NCBI RefSeq assembly: GCF_003058165.1
Contig: NZ_QBUC01000009.1
Coordinates: 62,001-126,000, forward strand
Direction of reading: 5' to 3'
From: Paenisporosarcina sp. OV554
GTDB taxonomy: Bacteria > Bacillota > Bacilli > Bacillales_A > Planococcaceae
DNA: 64,000 nucleotides
Part shown: piece after piece, positions 8,798 through 17,141 of the stretch
How the letters are laid out: each line of letters begins with the position of its first letter
Position numbering within the stretch: the stretch's first letter is position 1
Program-made: the position numbers and the translations under genes
The notes under the pieces: model-generated
What the model was told of the DNA's origin: nothing
Seen by the model: only the letters and a program-made list of their open reading frames with translations
Databases searched by the model: none

Positions 8798-8851
8798 GTG
8801 CGAAATGATATAATACTTTACAGATAGAAAGCTAGAAGGAGGACTGTTGCC

Positions 8852-11053
8852 ATGCGCAAAATATCTAAAAAAAGAGCTGCGAGTGCTAAAGCTAAACAGC
8901 GCGCAAACATCACTTTTCGTATGAATATCCTCTTTTTCTCCATTTTTTTGTTATTCTCAATCCTCATTTTTCGCCTCGGGTTTTTACAGATTGTTCAGGG
9001 GGAAGAATTTGTTCGTGAATTGGAAAGAACGGAAGAAGTACCAATAAATACAAGTGTTCCAAGAGGACGTATTTATGATAGTGAAGGTCGGATTTTGGTA
9101 GATAATGAACCTCAAAATGCGATAACTTATACGAAGTTACAAACGACCACTCAAGAAGAAATGCTGAAAATCGCAGAAATGTTAGCGTCAATCATTAAAA
9201 AGGAAACAGATGACGTAACCTTGCGAGACAAGCAGGATTATTGGATTATGTTAAATAGAGACAAAGCTTATGAGAGAGTAACAAAAAAAGAAGAAGCTAA
9301 AATGTTGTCTGATGAAACACTTACGACAACAGATATGCAACAACAGATTGATAAATTAGTAAGAGAAAGAATAACAGAACAAGATCTTGCAAGCCTTACA
9401 GATGAAGATCTGGAAGTACTTGCGATTTATCGAGAAATGTCTTCTGGTTATGCCTTATCGCCTCAAATCATTAAAAGTAATGAAGTAACACCTGAAGAAT
9501 TTGCTCGTGTTTCTGAACGTTTAACTGAAATGAAAGGCGTTAACACTACGACAGACTGGGTTCGAGTACCTAAGTCTACACTCTCAATATTAGGGAGAAC
9601 CACTTCACCAAAAGAAGGCATACCAAAATCTAGTCTTGACTACTATATGTCTCGTGACTACACTCGAAATGATCGTGTGGGAAGAAGTTATCTTGAACTG
9701 CAATATGAAGAAGTACTTCAAGGTCAAAAAAGTGTAGTTAAGAATATTACCGATGGCAAAGGTACGGTGACAGAGACTGAAACAGTCTTTGAAGGTCAGC
9801 CAGGTAAAGATTTGGTGTTAACAATTGACAGCGAGATTAATGCCAAAATTGAAAGTCTAGTCGAAGCAAAACTTCTTGCAATGAAACAAAAGAACGGTTC
9901 ACATTTATTAGATCGTGCATTTGTAGTTATAATGGATCCAAATTCAGGTGAAATTGTTTCTATGGTAGGGAAAAAATTAGCGATAGATAAAGAGACTAAT
10001 AAACGAATTGTTCAAGACTATGCTTATGGAACTTTTACTTCTGCCTACGAAATAGGATCTACCATTAAACCAGCAACAGTTTTGACAGGTTATGATCAAG
10101 GCGTAATTCAATTAAATGAAAGAATGATTGATGAACCGATAAAAATCAAAGGATCTAAAGTTAAAAGTTCGGTTTTTAACCGCTCTTCCAAGATTCTATT
10201 GAGTGACTTAGAAGCGATTGAACGATCTTCCAACGTATATATGTTTAAAATTGGTTTCAGATTAGCCAATGCAGTATATAAATTCGACGAGTCAATAGAC
10301 TTAGATGATGATGCTTTTGGAATATTACGTAATTCATATGCACAATTTGGATTAGGAGTGCCAACAGGAATCGATTTACCAGGTGAAACCTCAGGGATTA
10401 ATGGTGGAATGGCAACTGAAAAACTATTGGATTTAACGATAGGACAATTTGATACTTATACACCACTTCAAATGGCGCAATATGTAGCAACCATCGCAAA
10501 TGGTGGGAGTCGAATTCAGCCACACGTGGTGAAAGAAATTAGAGAGCCTTCCACAGATGGAACAACAATGGGTCCCTTAGTTACTGAAATTGGGCCGACT
10601 GTATTAAATCGAATCCATAATACACAAGAACAAATAGATCAAATTAAAAAAGGAATGTCTCGCGTTTATTACGGTAGTAATGGGTCAGCAAGATCGTATT
10701 TTGGTGATGCACCTTATCAAGCAGCCGGAAAAACTGGAACAGCCCAAGTGGTTTATTATGATACGAAAAAAGAAAACTGGGGAGATCAAACAATCAACTC
10801 CACACATATTGGCTTTGCTCCATTTGATAAACCAGAAATTGCTTATGCTGTAATCATGCCATGGGCACCATTTTATAATGGTCAATATGAAAGCACTGGT
10901 ACAATACTTGCTCGTGAAGTAGTCGATGCTTACTATGAAATCAAAAACAAGAAAAAAGCAGAAGAATCAGAGTCTTCAACTTTACAAACGATTAAACCAG
11001 CGTTTTCGGAAACGTTGATTGAAGAAGATACAGAAGAAGCGACAAATGAATAA
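8852..11053 (+). CDS. pbpA: Class B penicillin-binding protein (transpeptidase)
   Basis: A 733-residue bitopic membrane protein that crosslinks peptidoglycan. An N-terminal basic tail and membrane helix (about residues 25-46) are followed by the PBP dimerisation domain with the conserved PRGRIYDSEGRIL. The transpeptidase domain has STIK (active Ser403), SSN (459-461) and KTGTA (from Lys627). The position between sodA/yqgC and pst is that of B. subtilis pbpA (PBP2A, cell elongation). GAAGGAGG precedes the ATG. The C-terminal tail is acidic and probably disordered. Confidence 0.92.
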   Translation: MRKISKKRAASAKAKQRANITFRMNILFFSIFLLFSILIFRLGFLQIVQGEEFVRELERTEEVPINTSVPRGRIYDSEGRILVDNEPQNAITYTKLQTTTQEEMLKIAEMLASIIKKETDDVTLRDKQDYWIMLNRDKAYERVTKKEEAKMLSDETLTTTDMQQQIDKLVRERITEQDLASLTDEDLEVLAIYREMSSGYALSPQIIKSNEVTPEEFARVSERLTEMKGVNTTTDWVRVPKSTLSILGRTTSPKEGIPKSSLDYYMSRDYTRNDRVGRSYLELQYEEVLQGQKSVVKNITDGKGTVTETETVFEGQPGKDLVLTIDSEINAKIESLVEAKLLAMKQKNGSHLLDRAFVVIMDPNSGEIVSMVGKKLAIDKETNKRIVQDYAYGTFTSAYEIGSTIKPATVLTGYDQGVIQLNERMIDEPIKIKGSKVKSSVFNRSSKILLSDLEAIERSSNVYMFKIGFRLANAVYKFDESIDLDDDAFGILRNSYAQFGLGVPTGIDLPGETSGINGGMATEKLLDLTIGQFDTYTPLQMAQYVATIANGGSRIQPHVVKEIREPSTDGTTMGPLVTEIGPTVLNRIHNTQEQIDQIKKGMSRVYYGSNGSARSYFGDAPYQAAGKTGTAQVVYYDTKKENWGDQTINSTHIGFAPFDKPEIAYAVIMPWAPFYNGQYESTGTILAREVVDAYYEIKNKKKAEESESSTLQTIKPAFSETLIEEDTEEATNE

Positions 11054-11065
11054 TTTTTCAATAAC

Positions 11066-11098
11066 AAGCCATGATATAAATACATATCATGGCTTTTC
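11066..11098 (+). terminator. pbpA terminator
   Basis: AAGCCATGATAT (11066-11077) pairs with ATATCATGGCTT (11084-11095) around a six-base loop and ends in a short T run. Confidence 0.8.
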
Positions 11099-11102
11099 TG
11101 TA

Positions 11103-11156
11103 TTTACAATCTCTTTACATGCCGTTTATATGGACTTAACAATAAAGCTATATAGT
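11103..11156 (+). promoter_or_regulatory. PhoP box and promoter of the pst operon
   Basis: Four hexamers TTTACA (11103), TTTACA (11114), TTTATA (11125) and TTAACA (11136) repeat every 11 bases, the exact PhoP~P direct-repeat geometry described in Bacillus. A -10 TATAGT (11151-11156) follows nine bases later, without a separate -35, as expected for a PhoP-activated promoter. It predicts strong induction of pst under phosphate starvation. Confidence 0.85.
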
Positions 11157-11202
11157 AATGTTTGTAAGGCAAAAACAACCAACCTTAGGGGGAACTACAC
11201 AG

Positions 11203-12144
11203 ATGAAAAAAGTTAAATTCTTTATGTTGTCAACCATGATAGGCTCAGCACTAGTATTAGGTGCTTGTGGTAATGGAGATAAAGCAGGTAATGGAAACGA
11301 AGAAGCTACAAAAACTTTATCTGGCTCAGTATCAGGTGATGGTTCATCTACAGTTGCTCCTATTACGGAAGCATTAGTTGAAGAATACCAACAAGTTCAA
11401 CCAGATGTAAAAGTGACAGCCGGAGCATCTGGAACCGGTGGTGGTTTTGAAAAATTTATCGCGGGTGAAACTGATTTCTCGAATGCCTCCCGTCCAATTA
11501 AAGATGAAGAAGCCTCTAAACTAAAAGAAGAAGGCATTGATTATACCGAATTAGAAATTGCTAAAGACGGACTTACAATTGTTGTGAACTCTGAAAACGA
11601 TTGGGCAAAGGATTTAACTATAGAAGATCTTAAGAAATTATGGGTAGAAGATGGTACAACAAAAAAATGGTCTGATATTAATCCGGAATGGCCGGATGAA
11701 GAAGTTGTATTCTACTCACCAGGTACAGATTCAGGTACTTTTGACTACTTTAATGAAGTCGTTCTTGAAGATGAAGATATCGTGAAATCTGCGACTCTCT
11801 CTGAAGATGACAACGTATTAGTACAAGGTGTACAAGGCGACAAAAACGCAATCGGATATTTCGGTTATGCATACTATTTAGCTAATAAAGATTCATTAAA
11901 TGATGTCAAAATTGATGGTGTAGAACCAACAAACGAAACGATCGAATCTGGTGAATATACACCACTATCACGTTCACTATTCGTATACGTGAAAAATTCT
12001 TCAGTCAATGAAAATGAAGCGGTTTATGACTTCATGAAATATTCACTTGAGAATGCTGGTGAAATGGCTGAAGCAGTTGGCTATGTAAGCTTGCCGGAAG
12101 AAAAATATACAGAAGATCTTGACGCATTAGAAGGTTTGAAATAA
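11203..12144 (+). CDS. pstS: Phosphate-binding lipoprotein
   Basis: A 313-residue extracytoplasmic receptor of the Pst phosphate ABC transporter. The signal peptide ends in the lipobox LGAC (lipidated Cys22). Mature protein motifs GDGSSTVAPIT and GASGTGGGFEKF form the phosphate site. The start at 11203 is chosen over an in-frame upstream codon because TAGGGGGA and the signal peptide begin there. First gene of pstSCAB-phoU; a hairpin after it probably reduces read-through, so PstS would be made in excess over the membrane parts. Confidence 0.95.
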   Translation: MKKVKFFMLSTMIGSALVLGACGNGDKAGNGNEEATKTLSGSVSGDGSSTVAPITEALVEEYQQVQPDVKVTAGASGTGGGFEKFIAGETDFSNASRPIKDEEASKLKEEGIDYTELEIAKDGLTIVVNSENDWAKDLTIEDLKKLWVEDGTTKKWSDINPEWPDEEVVFYSPGTDSGTFDYFNEVVLEDEDIVKSATLSEDDNVLVQGVQGDKNAIGYFGYAYYLANKDSLNDVKIDGVEPTNETIESGEYTPLSRSLFVYVKNSSVNENEAVYDFMKYSLENAGEMAEAVGYVSLPEEKYTEDLDALEGLK

Positions 12145-12167
12145 ATTAACCAAATTAAATGCGGCTT

Positions 12168-12206
12168 GAGAGGTGAGTAGCAGCGGTGCTACTCTCTTCT
12201 CTTTTT
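12168..12206 (+). terminator. Attenuator hairpin between pstS and pstC
   Basis: A stem of about 14 bp, with the perfect inner part GAGTAGCA / TGCTACTC, is followed by five T. It lies inside the operon, where a leaky terminator commonly lowers expression of the transporter genes relative to pstS. Confidence 0.75.
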
Positions 12207-12225
12207 AGGTAAAGGGGGATTTCAC

Positions 12226-13173
12226 TTGGCTTCAAATGACCATCAAGCAAACGTGTCCGTTCAAGACATGATTGCGAAGCAGAAAGGAAAGAAGGGCAAA
12301 AAGCGAATTGAAAAATCAATTCCAGTCATTCTTTTCATTATTGCGTCCATATCAGTATTAACAACTTTCGGGATTGTTTTTACATTAATTTTTGAAACAT
12401 TTGAGTTTTTCCAGCGTGTACCGTTTTTTGATTTTTTACTCGGTACAGAGTGGTTACCATTTTCAAATAATGAACCGCTCTTTGGCATATTGCCTTTAAT
12501 TGCGGGTACATTTAAAGTAACGTTGATTGCAGTCGTGGTTGCGGTACCATTTGGATTAGCATCAGCAGTTTACTTAAGTGAATATGCAAGTGATAATATG
12601 CGACGTGTCATTAAACCTGTTCTCGAAGTATTAGCGGGTGTACCTACAATAGTTTACGGTTTTTTTGCATTAACATTTGTGACACCATTATTACAACAAT
12701 TTATTCCGGAGTTAAAGATTTTTAATGCATTAAGCCCGGGTATAGTGGTAGGGATTATGATATTACCCATGATTGCTTCCTTGTCAGAAGATGCGATGTC
12801 ATCGGTTCCAAATTCAATTCGGGATGGTGCACTAGCCTTAGGTGCAACCAAACTGGAAGTGGCCGTTAAAGTTGTGTTACCAGCAGCATTATCTGGGATT
12901 ATGGCTTCAATCGTTCTTGCGGTTTCACGTGCAATTGGAGAGACAATGATTGTGTCACTCGCAGGTGGTTCCACGCCTCGATTTGATTTAGATATGACGG
13001 ATTCAATTCAAACCATGACTGCTTATATTGTTCAAGTTTCAACAGGAGATGCTGGTTACGGCACAACTATCTATTATTCGATTTATTCGGTCGGATTTAC
13101 GTTATTCCTCTTTACGCTTCTCATGAACTTATTAGCTCATGTGATTTCAAAACGTTTTAGGGAGGAATATTAA
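12226..13173 (+). CDS. pstC: Phosphate ABC transporter permease PstC
   Basis: A 315-residue membrane permease with about six helices. The EAA-like cytoplasmic loop is seen as ALALGATKLEVAVKVVLPAA. It starts at TTG 12226, with AAAGGGGG six bases upstream; no better ATG exists near the conserved start. It pairs with PstA, whose gene begins right after its stop codon, to form the phosphate channel of the Pst complex. The longer hydrophilic N terminus (about 35 residues before the first helix) is typical of PstC. Confidence 0.93.
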   Translation: MASNDHQANVSVQDMIAKQKGKKGKKRIEKSIPVILFIIASISVLTTFGIVFTLIFETFEFFQRVPFFDFLLGTEWLPFSNNEPLFGILPLIAGTFKVTLIAVVVAVPFGLASAVYLSEYASDNMRRVIKPVLEVLAGVPTIVYGFFALTFVTPLLQQFIPELKIFNALSPGIVVGIMILPMIASLSEDAMSSVPNSIRDGALALGATKLEVAVKVVLPAALSGIMASIVLAVSRAIGETMIVSLAGGSTPRFDLDMTDSIQTMTAYIVQVSTGDAGYGTTIYYSIYSVGFTLFLFTLLMNLLAHVISKRFREEY

Positions 13174-13174
13174 A

Positions 13175-14053
13175 ATGAAATATGTCGATCATGCATCTGT
13201 TGTCAAACGAATGGGCAGTAGAATGATTGTAAATAAAATCTTTAAAGCGTTATTCTTCTTGGCTACATTATTTGCATTATTAGCTTTAGGTTTGTTGTTT
13301 TATCGAATTTTCATCCAAGGTATCGGTTACTTATCGCTCGACTTCTTTTCAAATTTCGGATCACGTTTCCCTGAAAAAGCAGGGATTAAGGCCGCCCTTA
13401 TTGGGTCGCTATGGATGATGGCCGTTGTGGCACCAGTCTCATTAATATTAGGTGTAGGATCTGCAATTTATCTTGAGGAATATGCCAAGAAAGGTAAAAT
13501 TAATGATTTCATTCGTATGAATATCTCTAATTTAGCCGGTGTTCCTTCAGTTGTGTTTGGTTTACTCGGTTTAACGATTTTTGTAAGAGCACTAGCACTA
13601 GGTAATAGTATTTTAGCGGCAGGATTTACAATGAGTTTGTTAATATTGCCCGTTATCATCGTTTCTTCTCAAGAAGCAATTCGCGCTGTCCCTAAAGATT
13701 TACGTGAAGCATCTTATGGGATGGGTGCTACCAAGTGGCAGACTATTGCAAGAGTCGTATTGCCTTCAGCAATACCTGGGATTTTAACAGGCGGAATTTT
13801 AGCCCTTTCTCGAGCAATAGGAGAAACAGCACCACTTGTTGTAATTGGAATTCCAGTTATTATACAATTTTTACCGGAAAATTTACTTAGTCAATTTACT
13901 GCCATGCCAATGCAGATTTTTGACTGGGCAAAACGGCCACAGGAAGCGTTTCAGAGTGTAGCAGCAGCTGGAATCATCGTTTTGATGATGTTCTTGTTGT
14001 TGATGAATTCAATTGCAGTGTTCATTCGAAATAAGTTCCAAAGACGTTATTAA
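13175..14053 (+). CDS. pstA: Phosphate ABC transporter permease PstA
   Basis: A 292-residue membrane permease, the second channel subunit of the Pst phosphate importer, with about six transmembrane helices. The conserved cytoplasmic loop reads EASYGMGATKWQTIARVVLPSA, and GIPSAI-type residues follow. It begins a base after the pstC stop, with AGGGAGGA inside the end of pstC as ribosome site. The downstream pstB start lies 27 bases away. Family and operon context agree fully. Confidence 0.93.
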   Translation: MKYVDHASVVKRMGSRMIVNKIFKALFFLATLFALLALGLLFYRIFIQGIGYLSLDFFSNFGSRFPEKAGIKAALIGSLWMMAVVAPVSLILGVGSAIYLEEYAKKGKINDFIRMNISNLAGVPSVVFGLLGLTIFVRALALGNSILAAGFTMSLLILPVIIVSSQEAIRAVPKDLREASYGMGATKWQTIARVVLPSAIPGILTGGILALSRAIGETAPLVVIGIPVIIQFLPENLLSQFTAMPMQIFDWAKRPQEAFQSVAAAGIIVLMMFLLLMNSIAVFIRNKFQRRY

Positions 14054-14080
14054 GCCAATGTGGCATGGGAGGGTTTCAAA

Positions 14081-14911
14081 ATGGTTCAACTGAAAGTAAA
14101 CAAACAAACAGCATCTCCATTAGCACCGTTTAAAAGCAATCAAGAGTCAACTGAAAACAAGATTGTGTATGATACACGTCAATTAAATTTATGGTATGGC
14201 AACCACCATGCGTTAAAGAATATTGATTTAGCTATTAAAGAAAATGAAGTGACCGCAATTATTGGACCTTCGGGTTGTGGGAAATCGACATATATTAAAA
14301 CCTTAAATCGGATGGTGGAGTTAGTACCATCTGTCAAAACATCGGGACAAATTATATATCGTGATCGCAATATTTTAGATGCAAGTTATGGTGTAGAAGA
14401 ATTGCGTACGAAAGTGGGCATGGTTTTCCAAAAACCAAATCCATTCCCAAAATCAATTTACGACAATATTGCTTATGGTCCCCGTATTCATGGGATTAAA
14501 AACAAGAAGATATTAGATGGAATTGTTGAACAAAGCTTACGTGGAGCAGCTATCTGGGATGAAGTTAAAGATCGTTTAAATGAGAATGCCTACAGTCTGT
14601 CAGGTGGACAGCAACAACGTATTTGTATTGCACGTGCACTTGCAATCGAGCCTGACGTTATATTAATGGACGAACCTACATCTGCACTTGATCCTATTTC
14701 GACACTAAAAGTTGAGGAATTAGTTCAAGAGCTAAAACAAAATTACTCAATCATCATTGTGACTCATAATATGCAACAAGCAGCACGTATTTCTGATCGA
14801 ACGGCATTCTTCTTAAATGGAGAAGTTGTGGAATATGATAAAACGGATACCATTTTTTCTACACCTTCTGACAAACGAACAGAAGATTACATTTCAGGAC
14901 GCTTTGGTTGA
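14081..14911 (+). CDS. pstB: Phosphate ABC transporter ATP-binding protein PstB
   Basis: A 276-residue ABC ATPase that powers phosphate import. The Walker [11 protein letters not shown]-loop [13 protein letters not shown] (the PstB-specific NPFP), signature LSGGQQQR and Walker [14 protein letters not shown] are all present. The start at 14081 is set by GGGAGGG six bases upstream rather than by the seven-codon longer frame. B. subtilis has two pstB copies; here there is one. A 20-residue poorly conserved N-terminal extension precedes the ABC fold. Confidence 0.95.
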   Translation: MVQLKVNKQTASPLAPFKSNQESTENKIVYDTRQLNLWYGNHHALKNIDLAIKENEVTAIIGPSGCGKSTYIKTLNRMVELVPSVKTSGQIIYRDRNILDASYGVEELRTKVGMVFQKPNPFPKSIYDNIAYGPRIHGIKNKKILDGIVEQSLRGAAIWDEVKDRLNENAYSLSGGQQQRICIARALAIEPDVILMDEPTSALDPISTLKVEELVQELKQNYSIIIVTHNMQQAARISDRTAFFLNGEVVEYDKTDTIFSTPSDKRTEDYISGRFG

Positions 14912-14932
14912 TAAAGAAGGGGGTAAACAAAG

Positions 14933-15592
14933 ATGGTAGTTAGAGAAAAATTTGAACTGGAGCTTAATGGTGTTCATGAACAATTTTTATTGCTTAGTAA
15001 TTTATCAATTTCTACATTGAATAAATCGATTGATGCGTTGTTAAATCAAGACGTGGACATTGCATTATCAATTATTGAAAACGACATTCATATTAATCGG
15101 TTGGAAGAAGAAATTAACGATCGTGTCATATTATTATTAGCGAAACAACAACCGGTTGCTACTGATTTAAGAAGGTTAATCGTTTTAATTAAAGCAGCAC
15201 ATGATATGGAACGAGTTGGCGACTATGCAGTAAACATTGCAAAAGAGGCCATTCGTATTGGAAAAGCAGAGTTTGTTCCAACAATAAAAAATATTGAAGA
15301 AATGCGTACAATAACTATCGGTATGTTAACTGATGTGATGAAGGCCTTTATTGATGAAAACATTGAAGAGGCACGTAAAATTGCAGAACTAGATGATAAA
15401 GTGGATAATTTGTATGGTCAAACCATTCAACAGCTTTTATTAGTAGGATCTGAAAACCCGAAATTATTAAGCCAAGTAACACAATTATCTTTTGTCTGTA
15501 GATATTTAGAACGATCTGCTGACCATGCAACAAATATTGCGGAACAATTATTTTATTTGGTTAAAGGGCGTCATGCCGAATTAAATAAGTAG
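14933..15592 (+). CDS. phoU: Phosphate signalling/transport accessory protein PhoU
   Basis: A 219-residue all-helical protein with two PhoU domains, seen in DMERVGDYAVNIAKE and YLERSADHATNIAEQ, each with metal-binding acidic residues. PhoU restrains Pst activity and links it to phosphate signalling. It is the last gene of the pst operon, 21 bases after pstB with GGGGGTAA before the ATG. B. subtilis lacks phoU at its pst locus, so this operon is of the broader Firmicutes type. A weak hairpin (15604-15623) follows. Confidence 0.92.
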   Translation: MVVREKFELELNGVHEQFLLLSNLSISTLNKSIDALLNQDVDIALSIIENDIHINRLEEEINDRVILLLAKQQPVATDLRRLIVLIKAAHDMERVGDYAVNIAKEAIRIGKAEFVPTIKNIEEMRTITIGMLTDVMKAFIDENIEEARKIAELDDKVDNLYGQTIQQLLLVGSENPKLLSQVTQLSFVCRYLERSADHATNIAEQLFYLVKGRHAELNK

Positions 15593-15671
15593 ATTTTATT
15601 TGGAAGAGAAATATATCTCTTTCTATGTAGATAAATATTTGCAACTTAATAGTAGATTTTTCTATGGCTTA

Positions 15672-15680
15672 TGCTATAAT
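15672..15680 (+). promoter_or_regulatory. Extended -10 promoter of rpmG
   Basis: TGCTATAAT at 15672-15680 is a perfect extended -10 element; no good -35 is visible at the usual distance, which such promoters tolerate. It lies 66 bases before rpmG. Confidence 0.6.
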
Positions 15681-15745
15681 AAGTTAGTCGTATAAATTAT
15701 GCTCAATAATTAAACTTGAATCCTGATAAAGTGGGAGGGATAAAG

Positions 15746-15895
15746 ATGCGCGTTAACATCACACTAGCTTGCACAGATTGCGGCGAGCGCAACTACATTT
15801 CTAAGAAAAACAAGCGTAACAACCCGGAACGTCTTGAAATGAAAAAATATTGCTCACGTGAAAAGAAAATGACTACACACCGTGAAACAAAATAA
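15746..15895 (+). CDS. rpmG: 50S ribosomal protein L33
   Basis: A 49-residue ribosomal protein, too short for a usual ORF cut-off. It begins MRVNITLAC and has the family blocks [20 protein letters not shown] and HRETK at the end. An N-terminal CxxC is present but only one Cys remains in the distal half (KYCSREKK), like the B. subtilis RpmGA form, so a full four-Cys zinc ribbon is absent. GGGAGGG stands seven to eight bases before the ATG. Confidence 0.95.
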   Translation: MRVNITLACTDCGERNYISKKNKRNNPERLEMKKYCSREKKMTTHRETK

Positions 15896-15903
15896 TACCA
15901 TTT

Positions 15904-15935
15904 AACCAAAACCTTACGAGGTTTTGGTTTTTTTC
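15904..15935 (+). terminator. rpmG terminator
   Basis: AACCAAAACCT / AGGTTTTGGTT stem with a tight loop and seven T. Confidence 0.85.
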
Positions 15936-15949
15936 ATGGAGGAATTGAA

Positions 15950-16522
15950 ATGGATAAGTCCACGTTACGGAAAAGCATATTACACAAGTTAAATAATTTA
16001 GATGTAAATGTGCACAATGGGTTTTCTAATCATATACATAAGAAAGTATTAGTTGAAGAGAAAATACAGAATGCTCAAGTGATAGGCATTACGTTATCAT
16101 CCTTTCCCGAAGTTGATACATGGCACTTAATTAAGAAACTTTGGGCAATGGGAAAGCAAGTTGCCGTTCCTAAGTGCGAACCTGCGACACGAGGAATGAC
16201 TTTTTATGAAATTAACTCTTTTGATCAACTTGAAGTGGTATATATGAAATTAAAAGAACCCATTCCTTCTTTGACAAAAAGGTTAGAGCCGACTCAAATT
16301 GACGTGTTGATTGTGCCTGGTGTAGTCTTTAATAAGCAAGGATATCGAATAGGCTATGGTGGAGGTTATTATGACCGGTTTTTAAGTGGCTATAATGGAG
16401 CCACGTTCGCGCTTGCATTTGATAGCCAAATCGTGAATGAAATACCGATTGAGCGATTTGATTTACCAGTACAATGCATTATAACCGAGACGCAACGAAT
16501 CCGGAGTTCGAAAGTGGAGTGA
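15950..16522 (+). CDS. 5-formyltetrahydrofolate cyclo-ligase (YqgN-like)
   Basis: A 190-residue ATP-dependent enzyme that converts 5-formyl-THF to 5,10-methenyl-THF in one-carbon metabolism. The hallmark GYRIGYGGGYYDRFL is near residues 132-146; an N-terminal KSxLRK basic helix is also typical. TGGAGGAATT precedes the ATG. The gene lies between rpmG and yqgQ, as yqgN does in B. subtilis, and the next start is four bases after its stop, so the two are co-transcribed. Confidence 0.93.
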   Translation: MDKSTLRKSILHKLNNLDVNVHNGFSNHIHKKVLVEEKIQNAQVIGITLSSFPEVDTWHLIKKLWAMGKQVAVPKCEPATRGMTFYEINSFDQLEVVYMKLKEPIPSLTKRLEPTQIDVLIVPGVVFNKQGYRIGYGGGYYDRFLSGYNGATFALAFDSQIVNEIPIERFDLPVQCIITETQRIRSSKVE

Positions 16523-16526
16523 ATAG

Positions 16527-16733
16527 ATGAAATCGCTATATGATGTCATGCAATATTTAAAAAGAAATGGAACATACATTTATACAACGGAACGCCAGGC
16601 AGATATCCTGTTAATGGAAGATGAAATAAGGGAGCTCTATAAATCACAGATAATGGATATACAAGATTATCAAATGGCTATTCTTTTACTAAGGCAGGAA
16701 ATGTCACGTTTAATTGATAAAAAAATAAAATAA
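16527..16733 (+). CDS. yqgQ: DUF910 protein YqgQ
   Basis: A 68-residue helical protein beginning MKSLYDVMQYLKRNGTYIYT, the recognisable YqgQ / DUF910 pattern; the rest forms two helices. It lies 4 bases after the cyclo-ligase gene. In B. subtilis yqgQ precedes glcK; here glcK and the rhomboid gene yqgP are absent and the transcript ends at a terminator. Function is unknown; a small nucleic-acid- or ATP-related role has been guessed for the family but nothing here tests it. Confidence 0.85.
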   Translation: MKSLYDVMQYLKRNGTYIYTTERQADILLMEDEIRELYKSQIMDIQDYQMAILLLRQEMSRLIDKKIK

Positions 16734-16747
16734 ATTTTCCCGTGGTA

Positions 16748-16782
16748 ACCTAAGCCGAAAGGAGGTTTAGGTTGTTTTTTAT
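16748..16782 (+). terminator. yqgQ terminator
   Basis: AACCTAAGCC (near 16748) pairs with GGTTTAGGTT with one G-T pair; GTTTTTTATT follows. Confidence 0.75.
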
Positions 16783-17141
16783 TTGGAATTTCAAATAGTG
16801 GAAGAAGTCTCTATTAATTTTTTTTTGAAAAAGTGAAACTTATATTGTTTTCACTCGTCTTATATGGGGTGAGTAATGAAGAGGCAACAGTATTCAATTA
16901 TACTTGGAATTTATTAAGCTAAAGTTGCGTCATTGTTAAAAAAGGATTAAGATATACTAATGTTTCTTTCTTTCGCTGAATAAAATGTTGCTCAAGCCAA
17001 TAAGGTGTTTAGCATTGCTTTATTATAGAAGGTAACATTCAGACAGAAAGCTGTCGTTTGACTCTGTGACATCAGAGATTGTATGATTGCTTTTTGCGGA
17101 GAAAAATTCGGAGTTTGAAAGTGATGAGGAGGATGTTAGGA
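16783..17141 (+). promoter_or_regulatory. Long upstream region of the LTA-synthase-like gene
   Basis: This 359-base stretch holds no convincing gene. A -10-like TATACT is at 16953-16958, with only a poor -35. Further down, two adjacent hairpins are visible near 17042-17078: GACAG / CTGTC, then CTCTG / CAGAG. They lie in a probable 5' leader of about 180 bases. I do not recognise a known riboswitch. Confidence 0.35.
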
